Shown: positions 45,295 through 55,034 of the stretch, piece after piece
Position numbering within the stretch: the first letter of the stretch is position 1
How the letters are laid out: each line of letters begins with the position of its first letter
DNA from: Lysinibacillus agricola
GTDB taxonomy: Bacteria > Bacillota > Bacilli > Bacillales_A > Planococcaceae
Direction: 5' to 3'
NCBI RefSeq assembly: GCF_016638705.1
Contig: NZ_CP067341.1
Location: 2,545,501-2,609,500 of the forward strand
DNA length: 64,000 nucleotides
Notes under the pieces: model-generated
The model's input: the letters and a program-made list of their open reading frames with translations, nothing else
Told to the model about the DNA's origin: nothing
The model's database searches: none
Made by a program: the position numbers and the translations under genes

Positions 45295-46158
45295 TTATTC
45301 GGCCTCCTCAGTCTTATTTAACAAATAATCTTGTAATTTTACTTTTTCGATTGATAGTCCATGTAAAGATGCAATTTCTTTCCATTTTTCGTTAAAAGGT
45401 ACATCAACCATCACTTTTAACCTAGATCCTAATTCACTTGCTTCTAAAACATATTGTCCATCCGTCACTTTTTCGATCGTATTTTTGTCTCCTACCAACC
45501 AGATTCCACACTCTCTAATTTCATCTATTGGTTCATGTATGAATACTTCTTTATCATGAATAACAAGAATTGAATCACATATCTGTTGGATTTCTTCAAT
45601 ATGATGGGTAGACACTAAAAACAATCTTGGATGCTGTTCCTGACTTTCTCGTATAATTTTATACATTTTCTTCCGCATATTTGCGTCTAATCCATTACTA
45701 GGTTCATCCAGAATCGTGATTTTCGCATTGCTAGAAATTCCAATGATAAACTGCAAAGCAGATTTCATCCCTTTTGATAACTTTGATATTTTCTTATTTT
45801 CATCTAGCCTAAAGATCTTTAAGAGTCGATTAGCCATATCCATATCCCAATTGGAATAATAATACTGTCCAAATCGCAAAGAATCCTTTACATTCCAGAT
45901 GGAACTAAATGGATGATCCTCTTGCATATAACATACAGATTGAACAACTTCTGCGCGATTATAGGGGGCCGTTCCCATGATCTCAACAATTCCTTTGTTT
46001 GGCTTGTCATGCCCAGCAAGAAGTTTCATTAGCGTCGTTTTTCCAGCTCCATTTCGCCCCCATACTGCGGTAATACCATTTTCCTTTTCTTTGAAAGAAA
46101 TATCCTTAAGTATTGATTCTTCACCGTATCCATAGGTAACATTCTCAACTCGAATCAA
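45295..46158 (-). CDS. ABC transporter ATP-binding protein
   Basis: 287 residues: Walker A GRNGAGKTT, signature LSKGMKSALQ, Walker B ITILDEPSNGLD, and switch His in STHHIEE. The C-terminal extra domain is like that of exporter ATPases. ATG 46158 overlaps the GntR stop by four bases (ATGA). Confidence 0.9.
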   Translation of the reverse strand: MIRVENVTYGYGEESILKDISFKEKENGITAVWGRNGAGKTTLMKLLAGHDKPNKGIVEIMGTAPYNRAEVVQSVCYMQEDHPFSSIWNVKDSLRFGQYYYSNWDMDMANRLLKIFRLDENKKISKLSKGMKSALQFIIGISSNAKITILDEPSNGLDANMRKKMYKIIRESQEQHPRLFLVSTHHIEEIQQICDSILVIHDKEVFIHEPIDEIRECGIWLVGDKNTIEKVTDGQYVLEASELGSRLKVMVDVPFNEKWKEIASLHGLSIEKVKLQDYLLNKTEEAE

Positions 46159-46523
46159 TTTTTCTCCTCCTCTTTTATTAATTTCACCACTGTCTCAACA
46201 CTCATTCCCAATCGCTTTGCTTCTTCTAGGAGTGGCAATATATATTCATTTCGATACTGTTTTTTCCTTTCGTCTAACAATTTTGTTTTAGCTCCTTCCA
46301 TAACAAACATCCCAATTCCACGTTTTTTAAATATGATTTCTTCATCGACCAAAGTCTGTAGTCCTTTTCTTACAGTTGCCCTGTTGATGTTATAAAAATT
46401 TGATAGTTCATTTTCAGATGGAACTTGTTCTCCTTCTTTTAAGTGTCCTTCAACAATGTCGTTTATTACGATTTGTGCAATTTGCTGAAAGATGGGTAGT
46501 GATTCATCTAATATTGGCTTCAA
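46155..46523 (-). CDS. GntR-family regulator, YtrA subfamily
   Basis: 122 residues from TTG 46523 (AAAGGAG upstream); a longer frame to 46592 runs into a palindrome and lacks a ribosome site. The N-terminal winged helix reads PSENELSNFYNINRATVRKG. The short C-terminal part has no ligand domain, as in YtrA. It heads the transcript and probably represses it through the palindrome upstream. Confidence 0.85.
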   Translation of the reverse strand: MKPILDESLPIFQQIAQIVINDIVEGHLKEGEQVPSENELSNFYNINRATVRKGLQTLVDEEIIFKKRGIGMFVMEGAKTKLLDERKKQYRNEYILPLLEEAKRLGMSVETVVKLIKEEEKN

Positions 46524-46564
46524 CAAGAACACTCCTTTCTTTGCCTCAGTTTTGCTCATGTTGA

Positions 46565-46600
46565 TTGTATGGTTGTATACTCGTGTAACCAACTATACAA
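46565..46600. promoter_or_regulatory. Operator candidate of the GntR regulator
   Basis: TTGTATgGTTGtATAC and GTaACCAACtATACAA form an inverted repeat with 13 of 16 matches, 42 bases before the regulator start. Confidence 0.7.
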
Positions 46601-46670
46601 TGACTACTTAATTTTGTAAATAGGTTTTTGTTCAATACATGATTTCTTTAAGATTTTCTTCAAAAAAATG

Positions 46671-46833
46671 ATGTGTCGATTACGCAAAAAACACTGATCC
46701 ATTCAATAATTTGAACGAAGTCAGTGTTTTTCTTTCTGGTGCCTTATTTGAACAGGTTAATGGTATTGCAATCGACAAAGTAGGGAACAAGGTTTGTAGT
46801 AATGAAGAGATTTTAAATGAGTTTCGAAAATGA
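46671..46833 (+). pseudogene. C-terminal relic of an unknown gene
   Basis: An open frame without start reads YAKNTDPFNNLNEVSVFLSG and goes on (KVGNKVCSNEEILNEFRK) to TGA, with normal codon use. A terminator follows. The gene is lost upstream, where the GntR promoter region begins. The family is unknown. Confidence 0.4.
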
Positions 46834-46844
46834 ATAAGAAAATA

Positions 46845-46872
46845 AAAAATAGTAGCATTTGCTACTATTTTA
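46845..46872 (+). terminator. Rho-independent terminator
   Basis: AAAATAGTAGC ATTT GCTACTATTTT; almost perfect. Confidence 0.75.
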
Positions 46873-47102
46873 ATATCTTTACAGCAGATATGTTCTATTC
46901 TGATGAAAATCAAAACGATAAATTAGCTCAATAGGGCGTACTTGCTGTAGAAATGGAATCAGCAGCACTTTACACATTAGCAGCAAAACACAGCCGTAAA
47001 GCACTTTCTATCTTAACTGGTGAAGTAACAACATTAGAAAAACGTCAAACTACATTCAACGATATGATCGTTTTTGCATTAGAGGCAGCAGTTCAAGAAT
47101 AG
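46871..47102 (+). pseudogene. Decayed second copy of the deoD 3' end
   Basis: Bases 46871-47102 repeat deoD 44131-44383 closely, with TAC to TAG in the codon before GGC, a precise 21-base deletion that removes the catalytic SDHILTG region, and several point changes. The 5' two thirds of the gene are missing. Confidence 0.9.
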
Positions 47103-47147
47103 TTGTTTAATCAACGTTTGTAGTAAGTCTAAAACATTAAGAATAAG

Positions 47148-47200
47148 AGCAACCGACCAAAAACCGACCATTTTATAAAATGGTCGGTTGCTTTTTCTTT
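47148..47200 (+). terminator. Rho-independent terminator
   Basis: AACCGACCATTTTATAAAATGGTCGGTT core palindrome, then TTTTTCTTT. Confidence 0.8.
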
Positions 47201-47301
47201 ATCTTACATGATTAAGTATTAGAGGTATTAATTGTTTCTTGAATCTTTACTAGGATCCTTTACATATTGTTTTATTTCTTTCAGAAAACCTGTAGGCTTG
47301 C

Positions 47302-47835
47302 TTAAAAAAAGCTGACATCGGGATCAGCGGTATTATATTGTTTTGGGAATAGAAATCCTGTGGTGTATGGTGAAAATTGACCATTTAATCGGAAAGCTTT
47401 TTCAATTTCAACTGCAGCGCGACGTGCGTCTTCAACGGACCGCTTTCCGGTAACGATGTCGTTCATTAAGTTTAAAGCCATAAAATTCGCTGCTTCTTGA
47501 TCGCATTTCGCCGTAGCTTCACCAGCCGTTCGGTCCGGATATAAGCTGCCATCAAACTTTGCTAAATCATCAAAAAATTGAACAGGTACTTTATAATCTA
47601 TGGTTTGTTCCAAATAATCAAGATGGGGAGTAGGGGTGTTATGAGGTACTGTATCAAGATGAACAATCGTACGCTTCCAAGGACCGTTGTTATACCAGAT
47701 GATTCTTCTAGAACATGCTTCATTTGGTAAACCATATTTATTTATTAACAAATAAGCAGTATTTTTTGGTTCTCCAGTCCAGCTCTCCAAAATTTGATAT
47801 AAATTTGGAGGATAACCGCTTAATCCATAATACAT
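47302..47835 (-). CDS. Hypothetical protein
   Basis: 177 residues, soluble; GGAGG precedes the ATG by seven bases. Contains NKYGLPNEACSRRIIWYNNG and the helical tail VEDARRAAVEIEKAF. It looks like a conserved domain found as a stand-alone or fused to others in several bacteria, but I cannot name it. Monocistronic. Confidence 0.65.
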   Translation of the reverse strand: MYYGLSGYPPNLYQILESWTGEPKNTAYLLINKYGLPNEACSRRIIWYNNGPWKRTIVHLDTVPHNTPTPHLDYLEQTIDYKVPVQFFDDLAKFDGSLYPDRTAGEATAKCDQEAANFMALNLMNDIVTGKRSVEDARRAAVEIEKAFRLNGQFSPYTTGFLFPKQYNTADPDVSFF

Positions 47836-48033
47836 TTAAATACCTCCAGATAGTTTTTCTATTATATGTTGAGTATTTGTACATAGTTACAGTGTAAGTT
47901 GGAGAGTCACAAATAAAAATATTATGTTTATTGTGACCTTGGAGCATGTACAATACGATTTTCGCCTGTCTTTGTACAGTCTAAGAAAAAACGCTTCTCT
48001 ATTTTGTCATATTGCAGTGTACAGTCGATAAAG

Positions 48034-48234
48034 TTCGTATTTTATTTAAAGCTTGTTGAAAGAATAGGTGCTGCCAAAAGCGGGTACATGGTAGCTTTAT
48101 TTCCGGTAATTGAAGGTATAGCTTCTGTTCTAATTGGTGAATTAGCGCTTTCAATGTATTTGATAATAGGATGTCTTTCTAGCTGTATAGGTGCAGCTAT
48201 AGTTTTAGGATTTAGAATTCCCCGAAAAATTTAA
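48034..48234 (+). pseudogene. C-terminal relic of an EamA (DMT) transporter
   Basis: From about 48042 the frame reads FYLKLVERIGAAKSGYMVAL, then FPVIEGIASVLIGE and a last helix ending at TAA. This is the last two and a half helices of an EamA permease; the first 200 or more residues are absent. Confidence 0.65.
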
Positions 48235-48605
48235 ACAAACGTGAATCAAGTCATTGGAGACAATGTAAATGATATAAAGAATTGTGATTACAGTAGACCG
48301 CTCAGAAATGAACTGCGCCCCAATTGTTAGACACGCCATCTAACAATTGGAGGTGCAGTTTTTTTGTATTTATTATTTCATAATCTGTGGAAAACAAATC
48401 TAATGGTGAACGTCCAGTTCCTTTCCGTTGGCTCCATATGCCATGCGTAAATAGTTTAAATGCGACAATCGAAAATAAACACAACACAGACAATTTTTAT
48501 TTAAATCAGGAGAAAATATGGAATTCGAAAAAAAATAGAAATACTTGACTGTAATGAGATATTATGAATCTAAAGGACAAACGAAAGATTTAGGGGGATT
48601 ATATT
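48235..48605. other. Intergenic stretch with terminator and possible transposase relic
   Basis: A long stem AACTGCgCCCCAATTGTTAG / CTAACAATTGGaGGTGCAGTT lies at 48311-48360 and is followed by T. On the minus strand, 48370-48430 reads GIWSQRKGTGRSPLDLF and TDYEI, which resembles a transposase end, but too little is left to assign. A weak relic only. Confidence 0.35.
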
Positions 48606-48911
48606 TTGAAAAAGGCATTTAGTTTGCTATTTACAGTTCTTATATGCTGTAGTTTATTGTTTATGTGTAAAAGTGAAGTTAAAGCAACTTTTGTAGGTGT
48701 GATTGAAGAGGTGATAAACGATCGGGCAGCTTTTGTTTATGTAACTGAAGCTGAAAATGATGCGGTTTACGGAATTATTTATGTAAATCTAGCGAAGAAT
48801 CCTGACGAAACATTTAAGGTTGGTGATAAAGTAAAAGTCGGTTATGGTGGAACAGTCCAATATACAGCACCAATGGTAATTACTACACTTACTGTTGAAT
48901 TAGTTGAGTAA
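48606..48911 (+). CDS. Exported DUF3221-like (YobA-type) protein
   Basis: 101 residues with a signal peptide (about 1-26) from TTG 48606 (GGGGGA upstream). The mature part, GVIEEVINDRAAFVYVTE... then FKVGDKVKVGYGGTVQYTAP, matches the small OB-like domain called DUF3221 in secreted Bacillus proteins. A cysteine follows in the signal, but no clear lipobox. Unknown function. Confidence 0.65.
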   Translation: MKKAFSLLFTVLICCSLLFMCKSEVKATFVGVIEEVINDRAAFVYVTEAENDAVYGIIYVNLAKNPDETFKVGDKVKVGYGGTVQYTAPMVITTLTVELVE

Positions 48912-49017
48912 TATAATAGTACTATGTAACGTTACTGATTCCGGATGCAATTATGTCGAGGCATAATTGATTTGCTGTTAAATAGTTCTTGAATTTGTAT
49001 TCAAATTCCTTTATATT

Positions 49018-49041
49018 AAAAGAGACTGAAAGGTATCTTTT
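49018..49041. promoter_or_regulatory. TetR operator, upstream copy
   Basis: AAAAGAGACTGAAAGGTATCTTTT, an interrupted palindrome just before the TetR gene's ribosome site; it repeats at 49675 with one extra base pair of tail. Confidence 0.75.
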
Positions 49042-49052
49042 TGGAGGTTTAA

Positions 49053-49655
49053 ATGAAAAAAGGTGAATTAACAAGGCGCAATATTATTCGAAAATCTGCT
49101 ACAATTTTTAACAAAAAAGGTTATATGACAACAACAATGAGTGACATTATTCAGGAAACAAATATTCAAAAAGGGGGGATATATCGACACTTTAAGGATA
49201 AAGAGCAGCTGATGGTCGAGTCTTTTCATTTTTCTACCGAAATCATGCAACATCATTTAAAGACGAGTGTTTCACAACACAAAAATGCAACGGACAAATT
49301 AATCGCATTTGTGGAGGCCTTTTTACAATTAAGTGAAGGAAAACCGATCGTAGGTGGGTGTCCTATTTTTAACGCAGCTATAGAAATGGATGATCTAGAA
49401 GGAAGTGCGTTACTGCCATCGATTAATGAAGCAATGGATATGATGATAATGTGGATAATGAAAATTATAGAGGATGGAATTAAGCATCAGGAGTTGAAGC
49501 AGTCAGTACAGCCATACGACACTGCGATATATATTGTGTCAACACTTGAAGGTGGACTCGTATTAGATCGATTAAAGAATGATGGGCAATTATCAAAGAT
49601 CATTATAAATAATTTGAGGCAATATATTTCAATGATTGCTACCGAGCGGCCATAA
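49053..49655 (+). CDS. TetR/AcrR-family repressor
   Basis: 200 residues. The N-terminal helix-turn-helix is FNKKGYMTTTMSDIIQETNI with QKGGIYRHFKDKEQL; the C-terminal ligand domain resembles the YxaF/LmrA-type group. TTGGAGG precedes the ATG. The same operator stands before it and before the hydrolase gene, so it probably represses itself and the hydrolase-lpdA unit. Confidence 0.85.
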   Translation: MKKGELTRRNIIRKSATIFNKKGYMTTTMSDIIQETNIQKGGIYRHFKDKEQLMVESFHFSTEIMQHHLKTSVSQHKNATDKLIAFVEAFLQLSEGKPIVGGCPIFNAAIEMDDLEGSALLPSINEAMDMMIMWIMKIIEDGIKHQELKQSVQPYDTAIYIVSTLEGGLVLDRLKNDGQLSKIIINNLRQYISMIATERP

Positions 49656-49674
49656 AGCCGTCTTTTTTACAATC

Positions 49675-49700
49675 AAAAAGAGACTAAATGGTATCTTTTT
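49675..49700. promoter_or_regulatory. TetR operator, downstream copy
   Basis: AAAAAGAGACTAAATGGTAT then CTTTTT, 14 bases before ATG 49715; same half-sites as 49018. Confidence 0.75.
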
Positions 49701-49714
49701 TGGAGGGGATTATT

Positions 49715-50587
49715 ATGAAATATTTATTATTCGTTGCTTTCATCGTAATTATTTTATTGCTAAGGAGATATATCATTCTTCATATTTTTACACCGAAAAT
49801 GAAAGAGGATAAAAAATACCCGAATGCGACTTATGAAAACATTGAAATAGAACTGGGTCCTGGGACAATTCGAGGGTGGCTTATGAAAAGCGAGAGGGCA
49901 AGAGGTTGCTTTCTGCTGATTCACGGATGGGGCTCTAATAAATCAGACATGTTACGATATGTTGATCCCTTATTAGCTAGCGATTATGACGTAATAATTG
50001 TGGATGTTCTTGGTCATGGACAAAGTGAATCATTACAAAAACAAGTGAGTATTGCATCGTTTGTCCAAAGTATAACATCAACGATTGATTATGTGTGCGA
50101 GAGGCCAGATATTAATAGTAATGCACTCTATGTTTTAGGGCATTCGATGGGGGGAATCGCTGCAAGTATTGTGAATTCCACAGATTTGAGGTTACAAGCA
50201 CTTATTACTGATTCAATGCCTACATCATTAAAAAGTATTAGCAAATCAATGGCTGAAAAAGTAACAATTCCTTATATTCCTTTTGGCTGGCTTTTTGTCA
50301 GTTGGTTTTTATTACGAGGAGGTGTTTTTATAAAAGCTAGGAGAGAATGGTGTCTAGAAAAAATAGTGAAAAACCAACAGTCCCCAGCACTTGCCATACA
50401 CTCTATTGAGGATAAAAAAGTGCCGATTTCAAATGTGGATGTACTAATAAATAATAGCAACTTTAAACAGGTAATTAAAGTTGTAACAAAAGGTCACCAT
50501 AATTGTGTAAAAGATAAATATTTTTGGGATAACATTTTTCATTTTATAGCAAGTAATGAGGAGGAAGTAATAGATGAAGTATATTGA
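49715..50587 (+). CDS. Alpha/beta hydrolase
   Basis: 290 residues from ATG 49715 (TTGGAGGGG upstream). A single N-terminal membrane helix (about 3-22) anchors it; the catalytic serine lies in VLGHSMGG, with Asp in IEDKKVP and His in KGHHNC. A membrane-facing esterase or thioesterase is likely. The 3' end overlaps the lpdA start by 14 bases. Confidence 0.8.
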   Translation: MKYLLFVAFIVIILLLRRYIILHIFTPKMKEDKKYPNATYENIEIELGPGTIRGWLMKSERARGCFLLIHGWGSNKSDMLRYVDPLLASDYDVIIVDVLGHGQSESLQKQVSIASFVQSITSTIDYVCERPDINSNALYVLGHSMGGIAASIVNSTDLRLQALITDSMPTSLKSISKSMAEKVTIPYIPFGWLFVSWFLLRGGVFIKARREWCLEKIVKNQQSPALAIHSIEDKKVPISNVDVLINNSNFKQVIKVVTKGHHNCVKDKYFWDNIFHFIASNEEEVIDEVY

Positions 50588-51968
50588 TACACTTGTGATT
50601 GGTGCAGGTCCAGGAGGATATGTGGCGGCTATTCGCGCTACTCAAATGAAGCAAAACGTAACAATTGTAGAGAGAGAGTATTTAGGAGGCGTTTGCTCAA
50701 ATGTCGGTTGTATCCCATCAAAAGTGCTGATTTCAGTAGGTCACCGTTTTGAACAAGCAAAGCATTCAGATGATATGGGTGTTGTTGCACAAGAAGTAAA
50801 ACTTGACTGGACAAAAGTGCAAGAATTCAAAAAAGGCGTAGTTTCTAAATTAGTAGGCGGTGTTGAAAGTCTATTAAAAGGCAACAAGATCGACATTGTG
50901 AAAGGTGAAGCATATTTCATAGATGCAAACACTGTACGTGTAATTGATGGCGACAACGCACAAACTTACTCATTCAAAAATGCTATCCTTGCAACAGGTT
51001 CTCGATCGGTTGAAATTCCAACATTCAAATTCACTGAACGCGTCATCAACTCAACTGATGCACTTTCTTTACCAGAAGTACCGGAGAAATTAGTTGTCAT
51101 TGGTGGTGGTTACATCGGTACTGAACTAGGTTCTGCTTACGCTAACTTAGGTTCTCAAGTAACAATCATTGAAGGCAGCAAAGACATTTTAGCTGGATTT
51201 GAAAAGCAAATGACACAAGTTGTGAAAAAAGGCTTAAAGAAAAAAGGCGTAGAAGTTGTTGTTGGCGCATCAGCTACAGGTGTGGAAGAAAATGAAAACG
51301 GCGTAGTTGTAACGTATGAAGCTGGCGGAGAAGAAAAAACAGTTGAAGCTAATTATGTATTAGTAACTGTAGGTCGTCTTCCAAATACAGATGAAATGGG
51401 TCTTGAAGCAGTAGGCATCGAATTCGCAGAACGAGGTTTACTAAAAGTTGACAAACAATGCCGTACTTCAGTACCAAACATTTATGCAATTGGTGATATC
51501 GTATCTGGTCCACAGCTTGCTCATAAAGCATCTTATGAAGGTAAAGTAGCTGCAGAAGCAATCGCTGGCGAAAAATCAATCGTAGATTACTTAGCAATCC
51601 CAGCTGTATGTTTCACAGATCCAGAACTTGCAACTGTTGGTTACAATGAAGAGCAAGCAAAAGCAGAAGGTATTGAGGTGAAAGTAGCGAAATTCCCATT
51701 CGCAACAAATGGTCGTGCATTAGCTTTAAATGCAACAGAAGGTTTTGTGAAACTTGTTGTACGTAAAAATGATGGCATATTAATCGGTGCTCAAATTGTT
51801 GGTGCTGGTGCATCTGATATGATTGCTGAATTAAGTCTTGCGATCGAAGCGGGTATGACTGCAGAAGATATAGCATTAACAATCCATGCTCATCCAACTT
51901 TAGGTGAGATTACAATGGAAGCTGCTGAGGTAATTATGGGGAGGCCAATTCATATTGTGAAAGCATAG
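50574..51968 (+). CDS. lpdA: Dihydrolipoyl dehydrogenase (E3)
   Basis: 464 residues of the flavoprotein family: FAD motif [11 protein letters not shown], redox disulfide [16 protein letters not shown] motif [17 protein letters not shown], and the catalytic HAHPTLGE near the end. Reoxidises lipoyl groups of 2-oxo-acid dehydrogenase or glycine cleavage complexes. GAGGAGG inside the hydrolase end serves as ribosome site. It is not next to E1/E2 genes, so it is probably an extra, TetR-controlled E3. Confidence 0.9.
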   Translation: MKYIDTLVIGAGPGGYVAAIRATQMKQNVTIVEREYLGGVCSNVGCIPSKVLISVGHRFEQAKHSDDMGVVAQEVKLDWTKVQEFKKGVVSKLVGGVESLLKGNKIDIVKGEAYFIDANTVRVIDGDNAQTYSFKNAILATGSRSVEIPTFKFTERVINSTDALSLPEVPEKLVVIGGGYIGTELGSAYANLGSQVTIIEGSKDILAGFEKQMTQVVKKGLKKKGVEVVVGASATGVEENENGVVVTYEAGGEEKTVEANYVLVTVGRLPNTDEMGLEAVGIEFAERGLLKVDKQCRTSVPNIYAIGDIVSGPQLAHKASYEGKVAAEAIAGEKSIVDYLAIPAVCFTDPELATVGYNEEQAKAEGIEVKVAKFPFATNGRALALNATEGFVKLVVRKNDGILIGAQIVGAGASDMIAELSLAIEAGMTAEDIALTIHAHPTLGEITMEAAEVIMGRPIHIVKA

Positions 51969-52040
51969 TGGATATACTTCGAATACCGATATGATGAAAC
52001 TATCTAATAGGTTTTTTATTTACGATAAATCATCGCTTAA

Positions 52041-52080
52041 AGCACCTGCCTAAGCCTTTTGTTTGTGGGTAGGTGTTTCC
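52041..52080 (+). terminator. Terminator of the hydrolase-lpdA operon
   Basis: AGCACCTGCC / GGTAGGTGTTT stem; T-rich tail. Confidence 0.6.
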
Positions 52081-52263
52081 TATAGACAGCAAGTAAGAAG
52101 CAAATATGTGATAGAAGCCATGACAGGTGATAACAGGTAAGCGATGTTGATAAGCAAAATCATTCTAGTGTTTGCTCTTTCGGTCTTTCAAGTATTGACC
52201 TTTCAGAGGGATACAAAGCTATGTACAGATGTATATGAGCGTCCCTATGAACATGTGGTAGAT

Positions 52264-52301
52264 AACAAAAGGACTTGTGTGTATTCATACACACAAGTCC
52301 T
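52264..52301 (-). terminator. Terminator of the GNAT gene
   Basis: AGGACTTGTGTGTATTCAT-centred palindrome; on the minus strand the stem is followed by TTTTGTT. Confidence 0.75.
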
Positions 52302-52368
52302 AGAATATTGGATATATCAAAATTCATTTATTGTTTCGTCGGATTAAATGTGTATCATTCCCACACCA

Positions 52369-52779
52369 TTAATTCATTTTTGCAAAAGCTACAAGTGTTC
52401 CTTTGTCAGAAGATTGGAAACCATTCTTTTCATAAAAATGACGGACATCAGGTGCTTCTTCTGTTAAAAGAACTTTTTGACGAACATCTTTATATTTTTC
52501 CAAAATATGATGCATCATATCAGTCGCAATGCCTTGATTTTGATGGCTATTCAATACTAAAATATCCTGTATATAAATAATTGTAAGACCATCACCTACA
52601 ACTCTTGTTAAACCAATTAATTGATCATTTTCCCATGCAGATAATACATAGATAGAGTTTAACAATGCTTGCTGTAATTGGTCTAAATCTTTTGTATAGG
52701 CATACCATTCTACATCTTCATAAAGTGCTTTTAAACCATTCTTATCAATATGCTTTTCTTCTTTAAATACAATTGTCAT
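52369..52779 (-). CDS. GNAT-family N-acetyltransferase
   Basis: 136 residues; loop SHQNQGIATDMM binds acetyl-CoA and the end APDVRHFYEKNGF is the usual fourth motif. A short member of the family, of unknown substrate. GGAGGAAAT precedes ATG 52779. Confidence 0.85.
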   Translation of the reverse strand: MTIVFKEEKHIDKNGLKALYEDVEWYAYTKDLDQLQQALLNSIYVLSAWENDQLIGLTRVVGDGLTIIYIQDILVLNSHQNQGIATDMMHHILEKYKDVRQKVLLTEEAPDVRHFYEKNGFQSSDKGTLVAFAKMN

Positions 52780-53256
52780 TTTATTTCCTCCTCAAAATTT
52801 TATTTTGAAGAGTGTAAACGTAATTTATCCACTGTCTTATACCTCCTTTCAAACTACTTCCACGTTCTTAATTGAGTTGTTTGAATTATATCAAAATTAT
52901 AAAAATACAGTAACTCTACAACTCTTTTATCCTACTTATGATAATTCTTTCAATGAACGTTAGAATACTAAATCGACCCAATTTATGTGTCATATTGTAG
53001 GGGAGAGAAGGCATGGCAATCTAAGAAATATCAAAAGATTCTATATGGTTCAAATTTTCATTTAAAATATTTTTTGCCACTTATTAGGTGGAAAGGGGAT
53101 GTCGTGAAATTAAATGTTACAGTATGAACAGGAAAGAAATCATAAAAAAACAAAAATAAGCACAAATCAAACAGCATATAGGTTTAGAAATAGTGAGGGG
53201 ATTCTTTTATGTAAGAAGAAAGTAAAATCCAACAATATAAAATAGGAGGTAGAAAG
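52780..53256. other. Gene-poor stretch
   Basis: About 475 bases. One open frame from GTG 52987 to TGA 53127 (WQSKKYQKILYG... RWKGDVVKLNVTV) uses normal codons but lacks a ribosome site and any relative I know; it may be a relic. Otherwise I see nothing. Confidence 0.3.
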
Positions 53257-53910
53257 ATGCACAAAAAAACTTGGCTTATATTGATTTGTTTAGCTATTTT
53301 AATATCTGGTTATTCCGTGGTTCAATATTTTTTCATGGATGCGCATCAAGCAGGGTTTGTTAAATTGAAGCTTATGTTAAATTCAACATTGAGTTCGTAT
53401 TGGTACATAATGCTTTATTTGCATATCGTATTTGGTATAGTGGCTTTAGTCATTGGTCCCTTTACATTATTTTCGAGGTTTAGAGAAAAAAATATTAAAC
53501 GTCATCGTATGATGGGGAAAATTTATATGTTAGGTATTTTATTAGGTAGTGTTTCGGGGCTTTATTTAGCCTTTTATGCTACTGGAGGATTGGTGTCTCA
53601 GTTGGGGTTTGGTTTCTTATCTATATTTTGGCTGATAACAGCACTTCAAGCTCTTGCTAAAATTAAATATAAAAAAGTTCTTGATCATCAAAAGTAGATG
53701 ATAAGAAATTATTCTTTAACCTTTGCAGCTGTCGCATTAAGAATTTGGCTAGCCTTGTTTACTGTACTATTTGGATTTGAACATTTTAATCTTAGTTACT
53801 CTATAATCGCTTGGTTATGTTGGGTACTCAATTTAATCGTAGTAGAATGGTTTATACAACGAAAATTAAATATGATGAAGCATCAGGAAAATGAGAATTT
53901 ACAATTTTAA
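53257..53910 (+). pseudogene. DUF2306 membrane protein gene split by one TAG
   Basis: 146 codons from ATG 53257 (AGGAGG upstream) read four membrane helices with the family pattern HIVFGIVALVIGP and KRHRMMGKIYMLG; then comes TAG, and the same frame goes on for 70 codons with MIRNYSLTFAAVALRIWLAL. In relatives the motif is WMIRNYALTFAAVTLR, so the stop replaces the tryptophan (TGG to TAG). The total of 217 residues is the family length. A second ATG directly after the stop could start a fragment, but without a ribosome site. Confidence 0.85.
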
Positions 53911-53955
53911 CTTCTTTCAGCAAATGATTTTGTAGCGAAAGCAAAGCGTGGAGGG
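53906..53955 (+). repeat. Dispersed repeat, TTTCAGCAAATG family, copy 2
   Basis: TTTTAACTTCTTTCAGCAAATG-like start; TTTTGTAGCGAAAGCAAAGC follows. Its TTAACTT includes the TAA of the preceding frame. The bases to 54241 show no gene. Confidence 0.65.
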
Positions 53956-54241
53956 AGTGGCTAGACGCTTGCCGGAAGTGGAAGTCAATAAAATTTGTCG
54001 GATGCTCCAACTTCAAGAACACAAGAAAACATCCATTGTGTTTTATAACAAAATTAAAAAATAAAATAAACCTGCTCAATTTATACGTATTAGATTGAAC
54101 ATAGGAAAAATAGTTGGAATAGCGATTGTTCTTTTGTTTGTAGGTGTGAAGAGGAGGCAATTGACTAGCTTATAGGCATTTGTGTAGACTGTTAATGCTT
54201 TTATAGCATAACCTATATCGAAATCGAAAGGAGGAAAAATT

Positions 54242-54475
54242 ATGCGATACGATTACGGGCATGGTGGTCATGGAGGACAACAAGGTGGGAGACATCCATA
54301 TTACCCGGTTACTTCTCCAACCCATTTTTATCCGACTCAACATCATCCAGCCCATCATTATCCAACCCACCATTACCACCCAATGCATTACTACCCAACA
54401 CATACAACATATCCAACCCATCATCGCCATCCGCACCATCACCACCACCAGCACATGAACCCACGCTATTACTAA
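54242..54475 (+). CDS. His-rich spore coat protein, CotD-like
   Basis: 77 residues, of which about a third are His, with Tyr, Pro, Thr and Gly making up most of the rest; repeats of TH(H)YPTHH and PHHHHHQH. This composition is that of CotD/YdgA-type spore coat proteins. AGGAGG stands eight bases before the ATG. It would be made in the mother cell late in sporulation; no clear SigK promoter was confirmed. Confidence 0.85.
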   Translation: MRYDYGHGGHGGQQGGRHPYYPVTSPTHFYPTQHHPAHHYPTHHYHPMHYYPTHTTYPTHHRHPHHHHHQHMNPRYY

Positions 54476-54928
54476 TATACCTATTAAAAAAGAAACGACA
54501 ATATCTTTATAAAAAGTCGGTCGTTCCAGTTCATATAAATAATTATTTTAGCTGGGACCAAATGGCGTGCTTTACCAATAAAAATGTAAAAAGATGACTA
54601 AATAAACTTACAATATCCAGAAGCGACTATTGTTCATAAAGGCTTATATAGAAAGGGGCATCGGAAGAAAGTGATTCTTAACTTATAAATTTGGAGGTAG
54701 GGATAACTTAGTTTTCCCTATAAATGAGCATCAAAGTGTAGTATTGGTATTATTTATTAATAACAAGAAGCTAGTGCCGACAACACTTATGGATAAAAAC
54801 TATAAGATAAAAAAAGAATTATTGTTGGTACTAGTTTATAATAAGATTTCATTTGATGTTTTGTTGGGAAATTTTAAAGAGGCTGGGCAAAGTCATATTC
54901 TAAAGGGCGGCGTATTATCTCGTTACTT
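54476..54928. other. Non-coding stretch
   Basis: A weak stem-like GACGAC..GTCGGTCGTT near 54495-54525 may end the CotD-like gene. A 69-codon frame at 54744 runs into the next hairpin and is not supported. Confidence 0.35.
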
Positions 54929-54957
54929 AAAAAAGGTCACTCTGTGGAAGTGACCTT
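54929..54957 (-). terminator. Terminator of the first YjcZ-like gene
   Basis: AAGGTCAC / GTGACCTT stem with T run on the minus strand; related hairpins lie at 55289 and 60981. Confidence 0.75.
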
Positions 54958-55034
54958 GAATGAACTGGTGTAAGACAAAAAATTTCACCTAGTTAATATT
55001 TTCTAATAGCTACAAAGAGTTTTTCTTATAAAGA

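Noticed and set aside
52144..52347. 67-codon frame after lpdA
   Set aside because: Contains the terminator hairpin of the opposite gene and lacks a ribosome site.
54744..54953. 69-codon frame
   Set aside because: Ends within the hairpin at 54929 and has no ribosome site.
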